Origin: Anisodus tanguticus
Taxonomy: Eukaryota > Streptophyta > Magnoliopsida > Solanales > Solanaceae
Assembly (NCBI GenBank): GCA_034509755.1
Contig: CM067546.1
Coordinates: 32,076,383 to 32,140,382 of the forward strand
DNA length: 64,000 nucleotides
Direction of reading: 5' to 3'
The notes under the pieces are model-generated. The model did not search any database. It was not told where the DNA came from and worked only from the letters and a program-made list of their open reading frames with translations. Of the stretch, positions 56,457-64,000 are shown piece by piece. The translations under genes were made by a program, and so were the position numbers. Each line of letters starts with the position of its first letter. The first letter of the stretch is position 1.

Positions 56457-57202
56457 ATAGTGTCAAAAAATCTATCATTCCTTAATTAACTTTTTGCTGT
56501 TCTATACAGAATGTATTTACCATTCACAATAGGGGATAAGGTATTTTATGTCCAGAATTTGGATGGTAAATTTCTTCTAATCTAAATATCCGCTCATCCA
56601 ACTACTTAAATTAAAAATAGCCGACATTTATATAATATGTATATAGCTATATATATAATACATGTATAATTTATGTATATCGATTAGAAAATATAAACAG
56701 TAAACTCGGTTGGTTATTTGTGTAAAGGTCCCAAACTTGAATAGATTACACAATTGTGAAAGAAAGAAAAAACAAAATGGAAGGCAAATAATATATTTTT
56801 TTTCAAATCTCACCAGATTGTTTGGAACATTTCAAGTTTTCGTTTTCATTAATTATATTATCAAAATTGTGCGTGACTGACACAATAAGCTTGCGTGTTT
56901 CAAGACGTTTTCAAAATTGTGCAAGACATATCACACGTACATATGATGATACAAAACTCAAATTATAGCAAAAACTAAGGAAATATGGAAAGGGCTTGTG
57001 TATTTCAAAGTGATAGTGACATAAGAAACTTCATGGACAAATTCAAAATCCATATTGATTTCAAGATTCTTTCTTCTTGCAATGATGAAGTTGAAAAGTA
57101 AAGGAAAGTATTCTTTCCTTTCAATTTTTCCGTTTTGTTTTTGTTTTTGTTTTAAACTCCTCTCTTTCATTTCATGGGAAAATTCAAAATCCATATAGAT
57201 TT
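56457..57202. other. Flank of Sirevirus C with a 32-bp repeat
   Basis: Gene-free. A segment 'ttcatggacaaattcaaaatccatattgattt' at 57030-57061 recurs with three changes at 57171-57202, ending exactly where the LTR of copy C starts. A small minus-strand open frame covers both copies. Confidence 0.5.
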
Positions 57203-58116
57203 TGTTAATGTTGCATTTGGTGTTGTGACATTTGTACCAACATATATCTTTGAGTATTGATATGTATATGTAAATATGTTGGGACAAGTGTTACGCAACA
57301 TTCAGACTAACATTTTTTAGAACAGTTTTGTCTTACTTCACGTTAAGCAGTAATATTTTATTTTACTGTGAGGTAAAAATGACTTAGGCGTGGTGAGTTG
57401 GAGCTGTGTAAAACGTGGGAGAAAGAGTCAAAGCTTGGGGAAGAAGTCGAGTAAGGAACAAGTCAAAGTTGTTGAGATTTTCACTCATTAATCATCTACC
57501 ACAAGCTGCCCATCTTTTCCTCAACTTCCACAACTGATCGATGAGACTTTCAAGGGAACTCTCTGCTATAAATAGAGAGGTCACAACAGTGTATCGACAT
57601 CCAGAATCAGATTACAAAAATACCAAGAGAGCTCTCGGGATTTCATCTTAGAAAATTGGATAACAAGTGTTGCCTGAGTGTGTCGACAACATTCTGTCCA
57701 ACATTACAATTGTTGTTTAGATTCTAGATTAGTTTTGTATGGAGCGATTGTAATTAGAGGTTGTCTATGTCTACTTAGTTAGATTTTTCAGGCAGAAATC
57801 ATCTGCGACTTCAACTTTTAATTCCTTTCCATTTTATCTTGTAAATTTGTAAAGAAAGAAATTTGTAATTTTGTATATAATATATATACAATCCATTTGG
57901 TCATTGACCATCATAAGTTATATAATATATATAACTTATGAAAACTTTAAACCTTTATGTTCTTTAAATCCCGCTGCATTTACTCTTTAAAGTTACTATT
58001 TTACTAAGTGTTGTTACTGCTGTCTGACGACATAATGTACGACATTCTGAAACAGAATTGACATTCGATTTATTCCATCTCTTGTTTTTATTTTCCATAG
58101 CATTTGACACCCTACA
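57203..58116 (+). repeat. 5' LTR of copy C (914 bp)
   Basis: It starts TGTTAATGTTG and ends CACCCTACA, so TG and CA termini are both kept. A TATA box (TATAAATA) is at 57567-57574. Confidence 0.9.
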
Positions 58117-58118
58117 AG

Positions 58119-58130
58119 TGGTATCAGAGC
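58119..58130 (+). other. Primer-binding site of copy C
   Basis: A perfect TGGTATCAGAGC, complementary to the 3' end of initiator tRNA-Met, lies two bases after the LTR. Confidence 0.92.
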
Positions 58131-58173
58131 TGACACTTAACACAATAAGTGTTTGGTCTTGTTGTCATAAGCT

Positions 58174-60000
58174 ATGGATCCAGCAAATTCAATAATTGGT
58201 AGGCTTCCTATTTTAAATGGATCAAATTATGCCTATTGGAAGATTTGCCTACGTTCTCATATCAAATCAATTGATATTAGGGCATGGAGAGTTATAACCA
58301 ATGGGTATGTTGTTCCAATGTTGCCACCGGATGAGGAATGTGACATTCTTGTTAAACCTGAATCCGAATGGACTACAGAAGAAACCAATAATGCTAGCTT
58401 TAACGAAAAAGTCTTAAATGCAATTTTTGGATGGTTGATATGTATATGTTCAAACTCATTCAAAACTGCCCCACTGCTAAGAATGCATGGGATACTTTAC
58501 AAATTCAATGTGAAGGTAGCTCAAGTGTTCGTTGAACAAAGCTACGCATGCTCATGAGTAAATATGAACGTTTAAGGATGGAAGAAGCGGATGATATTAA
58601 ATCTTATTTTGAAAAGTTGATTGACATCTCAAATGAATGTCAAGTGCTTTGTGAACCATTAACCAATACTCAACTTGTTGAAAATGCTCTTTGTTCTCTT
58701 CCTGAAAAATTTAGTTTAAAGATTTGTGCTATTGAATAAGCTCACAATATTGCCACAATGGACCTTCATACCTTGATGATAAAACGTATGAGATGAACAT
58801 TGAGAATCAAAAAGAATTGTATAAAAGCAAGAATGTGGCACTTCAAGTTCAATCCTCGGAGAAGAGGATGATAATCTTGAAGATATTGGTGAAGGTGCAA
58901 ATGTTGCCTTACTCACTCGAAAATACAATTCGATGGTGAGGAAGTTCAACAATGAAAGAAATCAATCTAAATCTAGATAGCACCAAAACCAAGTCTTCAA
59001 TCAAAAGCCCACTAGATTCCTTCCAAATGTACAAAAAGGAAATCAACTAAGAAGAATCATCTCAGATCGTACCAAAATTGATCTCAAACAACTTGAGTCT
59101 GTGCAATGTCATGCATGCTCAAGTTTGGGTCATTATGCTAACAAATGTGGAAATTGGTAAGAACCTATGGGTTTATCTTAGTGATGATGAAGAAGAAGAG
59201 GAAGGAGATCGAGAAACTGAAACACAAGAAATGCTGGCTACTGTCTTCGAACAATCTCTATCGGATAATGAAGATGTCATATACAATGTTGTCTCAGATG
59301 TCATGACATTTGCTCCAACATCTGCAACGACATCAACATCCCTAGCGACATCCGAAAAGTATGAATTCTTTAACTATTCTGATGTTAATTGCTTTAATGG
59401 TTCTATTCCTGTTAGTGAGGATGATTGTATGGATCAAGTTGAATGCAAAGATGATATGATTAGTGAAATACAAAGTATTTGCCAAGCCTTAATTATAGAA
59501 TCCAAGAAACTTGACTAAAAGGTAAAATCTTTAACTCATGAGAATTTAGAATTAACAAGCACAATAACCCGACTTGAGGTTGCACTTACCAAAAAGGATA
59601 TTGAATTTGTTAAGATTCGTGTAAAATTGGATTTTGCCGAAGCAACCTTCCGTAAGCTCAACTCAGGGACTTCGAAATTGAATGAGATACTCAACCTTAT
59701 TAATCATTCACATGTAGGAATTGGGTATAAAAACTCTCTTAAAACCATATGCTCTAAAATCTTTGATAAAAATGAGAAAATACACTTTGTAAAAGAAAAA
59801 AGGATGAATAATATGTTCTCATATATGTCAAAAAATATGAAGTTTGTATGTCATCACTGTAACTCCCCTGGACACTTAAAACCATACTGTTTCAAACTTC
59901 AAAATTTTGTGAACAAAATGTTGCCTAATTTATTGTCCAACATTCTGGATAAATATCGAAGCAACATTTCTGAGCTAAAAGGAAAAAAATATTTTAAGAG
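58174..60000 (+). pseudogene. gag of copy C
   Basis: It starts MDPANSIIGRLPILNGSNYA 43 bases after the primer-binding site. The first 127 codons are open, then a frameshift near 58550 leads to LRMEEADDIKSYFEKLIDIS (58548-58739). Further pieces hold the first zinc knuckle CHACSSLGHYANKC (about 59106-59147), the acidic and coiled-coil part (59160-59700), and the second knuckle CHHCNSPGHLKPYC (about 59850-59891). Compared with copies A and B this is the only one with an intact start region. At least four lesions interrupt it. Confidence 0.88.
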
Positions 60001-60450
60001 AGTTTGGGTTCCTAAAATAGATTTAACTTGTAATGTCTGTATAACTGCATTAAGAACTAACATTTCAAGTTCTTGGTACTTTGATAGTGGATGTTATCGC
60101 CACATGACATGTACAAAAGGATTCTAAGGAAAAATGAGGGATTTAATGGAGGAAACGTGACTTATGGAGGTGGCAGTAAAAACAAAATAATTGGAAAAGG
60201 GATGTTGGATGTTCTTGAATTTCCTGCCTTAAGAAATGTCTTACATGTTGAAGGCTTAATGACTAATTTGATTAGTATTAGTCAATTGTGTGATGACGAT
60301 CTTGAGGTAAAATTTAATAAGAATGCTTGTAAAGTTACGAATGAAGCAAATAAATGTGTCATGACAGGTACAAGAACATGTGACAATTGCTATCTTGTTG
60401 TAAGACAAGAGACATGCAATAATGCTAAGATCGATGACACAACACTATGA
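60001..60450 (+). pseudogene. Protease of copy C
   Basis: The active site is in SSWYFDSGCYRHMT (DSG). A TAA at 60125 with a frame change follows. The rest is open (60091-60450): GGSKNKIIGKGMLDVL, LRNVLHVEGLMTNLISISQL, CDDDLEVKFNKNACKV. Confidence 0.85.
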
Positions 60451-61480
60451 CATTATAAGTTGGGGCATGTCAACTACCACAATTTAAAAAAATTGTTCTC
60501 ACATGAAGCTGTTAGAGGCATACCCAAACTTAGCCATAAAGGTAAAACTGTCTGTGAAGATTGTTTGAAAGGTAAGCAAACTCGTGTCTCTCATAATGTT
60601 GTCCAACATGACGGACAACATTCAGGTACATCTCACTGTTTTCAATTGCTACATATGGATTTAATGGGTCCAATTGAAGTAGACAGTCTAAGAGGCATGA
60701 GGTATTCTTTTGTGATAGTAGATGACTTTTCAAGATATTCTTGGATATATTTTTTAAAAGAAAAATCACAAACGTTTGACATGTTTAAAATCTTGCACTC
60801 TAGAATTAGAAATTTATTCTATTCTCCTATTTTTCGGATTAGATCCGACCATGGAAAATAATTTGAAAATAGTTCATTCACAAATTTTTGTAAGAAAAGG
60901 AGAATTTTCCATGAGTTTTCTGTCCCCCAAACTCCTCAATAGAATGGGGTTGCAGAATGGAAGAATAGGACATTGCAAGAAATGGCTAGAGCAATTCTTA
61001 GTTCTAAAGACTTGTCAAAATATTTATAGGCAGAAGTCTTGAATACTGCTAATCACATAGTTAATAGAGTATATCTAAGGCCAGGAACAAAGATGACACC
61101 CTATGAGATTATAAATGGAAAGAAACCAAACTTGCGTTACTTTCATGTTTTTTGGTGTATTTGTTATATTTTAAATGACATGGATTATTTGGCAAAATTT
61201 GACTCTAAGAGTGACAAAAGAATTTTTGTTGGGTATTCACAAAATAGTCATGTTTATCGAGTATACAATCTGAGATCCAGAACTGTACAAGAGTCTGTAA
61301 ATGTTATCTTTGATGTTTTTTCTGATGTTTCAGGAAAAACTATTGAAAATAGAATTGTCGATACAGTGGAAAGTTCACAGATTGCAGAAGAATCGGATGT
61401 TTCCACAAATGTTGCCACACCTGAAGCAACATCTGAAACAACAATAAAGAGTAGAGGCCACATATGAGGAGTCAAGTGTT
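60451..61480 (+). pseudogene. Integrase of copy C
   Basis: The zinc domain (MGHVNYHNLKKLF...CEDCLKGKQ) and the start of the catalytic core (LLHMDLMGPIEVDSLRGMRY, YSFVIVDDFSRYSWIYFLKE) are open at 60460-60861. The second Asp block RSDHGK ends in a TAA. The third block reads NGVAEWKNRTLQEMAR, keeping the catalytic Glu. A stop precedes the C-terminal piece 61039-61467 (TPYEIINGKKPNLRYFHVF, FVGYSQNSHVYRVYN). The linker to RT is partly out of frame. Confidence 0.85.
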
Positions 61481-61559
61481 GCATTGTTAGAACAAGTTCG
61501 AAGGGACCCCTCATCAAGGATTAGGAAGAATCATCCAATGGGCCAAGTGATAGGGGAGC

Positions 61560-63171
61560 TTTTAAAGAAATTAAACAAGAGGCAAAGAACCACTCAACTA
61601 CAGAGAAATGGTAAGGTATGTGTGTATGTCAATCATATACCAAAAGGTTAGTCTTTCTTGTTGTATATCTACATTCGAACCAAAGAATGTTGTAGAATCA
61701 CTTAAAGATAATTTTTGGATTCAAGCAATGCAAGAAGAACTTGAACAATTCTCTCGAAAAGAAGTTTGGGACTTAGTTCCATGTCCAAATAATACAAATG
61801 AAATTGGAACTAAGTGGATTTTTAAAAATAAATCAGACGAATCGGGAATAGTTGTTAGAAACAAAGCTCGTCTAGTTTCACAAGGATATACTCAGGTTGA
61901 AGGAATTGATTTCGATGAAACCTTCGCACATGTAGCCAGAATTGAGTCAATTAGGCTTTTACTTGCCATTGCTTGTTGTCTGAAAATTACTTTACACCAA
62001 ACGGATGTAAAAGGTTCCTTCTTAAATGGTTATTTAGACAAGGAGGTACAAATTGAACAACCAAAAGGATTTAAAGATCCTTACCATCCACAATATGTGT
62101 ACAAGCTCAAAAAGGCTTTGTATGGGTTGAAACAAGCCCTTCATGCATGGTATGGTCGTTGTTTTAACCGTGGCGAAGCTGATCGTACTTTATTTATTAA
62201 ACGACACGGTATAGATAATATAATTTCTCAAATCTACGTGGATGACATAGTCTTTGGGTCGACCTCAAAGTCGTACCTAAATTCATTGTTGAAGTTATGT
62301 CATCAACATTTGAAATGAGCATGATTGGGGAACTAACTTTTTTCTTAGGCTTGCAAATAAAGCAAAGTGATGATGGAATTTTTATCTCACAGAGTAAATA
62401 TGCCAAGAATCTAGTTAAGAGATTTGGTTTGAAAAATGCTAAACAAATGAAGACGCCAATGGATTCATCGCAGAAGGTATGTAAGGATAATGTTGGTGAA
62501 AATGTCGACCCAACATTATATCAATCTATGATAGGTAGCCTTCTTTATCTTACTGCTAGTCGCCCAAATATTATGTTTAGTGTTTGTGTTTGTGCACGTT
62601 TTCAAGCTTGTCCCAAAATGTACCACTTAAATATCGTGAAATGTATTATTCGATATGTTGCTGGCACATGTGAGTTGGGAATATGGTATTCCAAATACAC
62701 TAATCCTAATTTAATAGGATTTAGTGACTCGGATTGGGCTGGAGATGTGGATGATAGAAAAAGTACAAGTGGATGATGTTTTTCTTGGCAATAATCTTGT
62801 TTCATGGTATAGTCGTAAACACAATTGCATCTCACTTTCAACTGCTGAATCTGAATATGTAGCAGTTGGAAGTTATTGCTCTTAATTAATATGGCTAAGA
62901 CACATGTTAGACAACTATGGATTTACTAGCAACATTTTAATTTTGTAATGTGATCATTTGAGTGCGATAAATATCTCAAAAAATCCAGTTCAGCACTCAC
63001 GTACAAAACATATTGATATCAGACATCATTTTTAAGAGCTTTAGTTGAAAAACAGCTAGTTAAAATTGAACATGTTGACACACTTCATCAACTAGCTGAT
63101 ATTTTTACAAAAACTTTGGACCATGAGAGATTTTTTAGTTTGAAGAAATCTCTTGGTCTTTGTAATCTCTA
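61560..63171 (+). pseudogene. RT and RNase H of copy C
   Basis: RT is open from 61608 for 236 codons with WIQAMQEELEQFSRKEVWDL, the catalytic Asp in HQTDVKGSFLNGYLDKE, LYGLKQALHAWYG, and YVDDIVFGSTS. About 10 residues present in copy A between WYG and FNRGE are deleted. A frameshift near 62300 moves to the piece 62297-62776 (LTFFLGLQIKQSDDGIFIS, SDSDWAGDVDDRKSTSG). RNase H continues with stops (SLSTAESEYVAV, SAINISKNPVQHSRTKH, LADIFTKTLDHE) and ends at LGLCNL. Confidence 0.87.
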
Positions 63172-64000
63172 AAAAGAAGACATTTTTTGTGAATGTCGGC
63201 TGAAACGTTGTCTAACATTTCGGGTGACATTTACCTATGTTATATCACTAACTGATTATTATTGTTGTATGGTGCATAACATTTGATCACACAAGCATGA
63301 TCCTTCAATAAGAATGTGTTTCAACGTGATATTGTTCTCTCGATGATATATAAATACATATATATCATAAAAAAAGAGTATCAAAATAAGTCAAAGCCTA
63401 TACACATATTTGGCAACTGAGCAAAATGGGCAAAGTCCTTGATAAGATATTGTTCATATTCTATAGGAGTATCAAGTGCTTCAAAAGATTTTTGAGAATA
63501 CTAAATAAGTATTCTTATTATTGACATGGAAAATTCATTTGTATGTGTTATATGATTAGATTAAGGACACGATGGGGAAATGTTACATTGGTCCAGTGGT
63601 AAAATTCATAAAATACATATAAAATGTGTCTTGATTTGTTGCCAAAACGAAAAGTTCTTGTGCGATAAAAATACTTGTGTCGTCCAAAATGTTGTCAACA
63701 TTGATGTTGACATTTTCAGAATGTGATATGTGTTGAGATGTTGTACTTACCTGATCGTTAAATCATCGGATCGCTCTCCCTATTATATGCCTTGTTTATA
63801 GGAATTTCAAAAGTTAAAGTGATAAGATTAATTTATATTCCTACCGTGATGTTTATTTGTTTTATCCCAACATTTTAGGTGTAAGTTATTGTGTAAAATT
63901 GAAACACCTAAAACTAAGAGATTTTTGTTGCTAAGAAAGGTTTTTTCATGTATATAAATATTCCTCTCATTTTCTATTATTCTATCATTTCCAATTTTTC
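63172..64000 (+). other. pol-env spacer of copy C with TATA-like box
   Basis: It is non-coding and aligns with 5489-6375 of copy A. A TATAAATA box at 63953-63960 (extended TATAAATATTC) matches the one at 5596-5603 of copy A in position. The window ends before the env-like start codon. Confidence 0.7.

Larger units (their letters stand above)
57203..64000 (+). mobile_element. Sirevirus-like Ty1/copia copy C, cut by window edge
   Basis: The 5' LTR, initiator-Met primer-binding site, gag, protease, integrase, RT, RNase H and most of the pol-env spacer are present on the plus strand. By alignment with copy A the env-like ORF should begin about 60-80 bp beyond position 64000. It is the same family as copies A and B. 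All domains contain stops or frameshifts. Confidence 0.88.

Overview
The window is plant nuclear DNA, most likely from a Solanaceae genome. It is AT-rich and has no bacterial-type operons. It is packed with nested LTR retrotransposons, Stowaway-like and CACTA-like MITEs, and tRNA-derived SINEs, including TS/SolS-type 3' ends typical of nightshades. One intact spliced host gene sits in the middle. The host assignment is an inference from the repeat families and from a cytochrome P450 of the CYP87 type.

Layout. 1-2307: the 5' end of a Sirevirus-like LTR running off the left edge, then MITEs (one nested in another) and diverged repeats. 2308-17956 (minus strand): a compound of two Ty1/copia Sirevirus-like elements fused head to tail. 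Copy B (17956 to about 11198) supplies the only 5' LTR. Copy A (about 11187 to 2308) supplies the envelope-like ORF and the only 3' LTR. The inner LTRs, B's env and the start of A's gag are missing at a 10-nt filler junction. 17957-18840: host flank with an orphan ROP/Rac GTPase exon. About 18840-29038 (plus): a Tat/Retand-like Ty3/gypsy element with gag, PR, RT, RNase H and INT, 3' tandem repeats and an antisense spliced-looking plant-mobile-domain gene. Its 3' LTR is lost. 29039-32191 (plus): a 5'-truncated copia element (E) that had inserted into a SINE. 32192-37378: gene-poor flank with MITEs and short tandem duplications.

37379-41665: a complete nine-exon CYP87-family P450 gene (478 residues by my splicing) with a TATA box. 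Its first intron holds a foldback element and a miniature CACTA element. 42915-49090: a copia element (D, same family as E) whose 3' LTR is split by a 1,085-bp solo LTR with a 5-bp target duplication. 49154-49574 (minus): remains of a glycine-cleavage H-protein gene. 49997 to about 54115: a decayed copia element (F). 54150-56441: three SINEs and a 42-bp minisatellite. 57203-64000 (plus): a third Sirevirus copy (C), complete from the 5' LTR to the pol-env spacer and cut by the right window edge just before env.

How it works together. Almost all coding capacity belongs to mobile elements, and every gag-pol here is interrupted by stops or frameshifts. The CYP87 gene is the only feature that looks like a functional host gene. 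The observations most worth following are the CYP87 gene itself (its family includes triterpenoid and sterol oxidases), the conserved TATA-like box about 110 bp ahead of the Sirevirus env-like ORF, the antisense plant-mobile-domain gene, and the host-gene exon remnants (ROP GTPase, H-protein). All coordinates and splice sites were read by eye. No alignment or database search was run.
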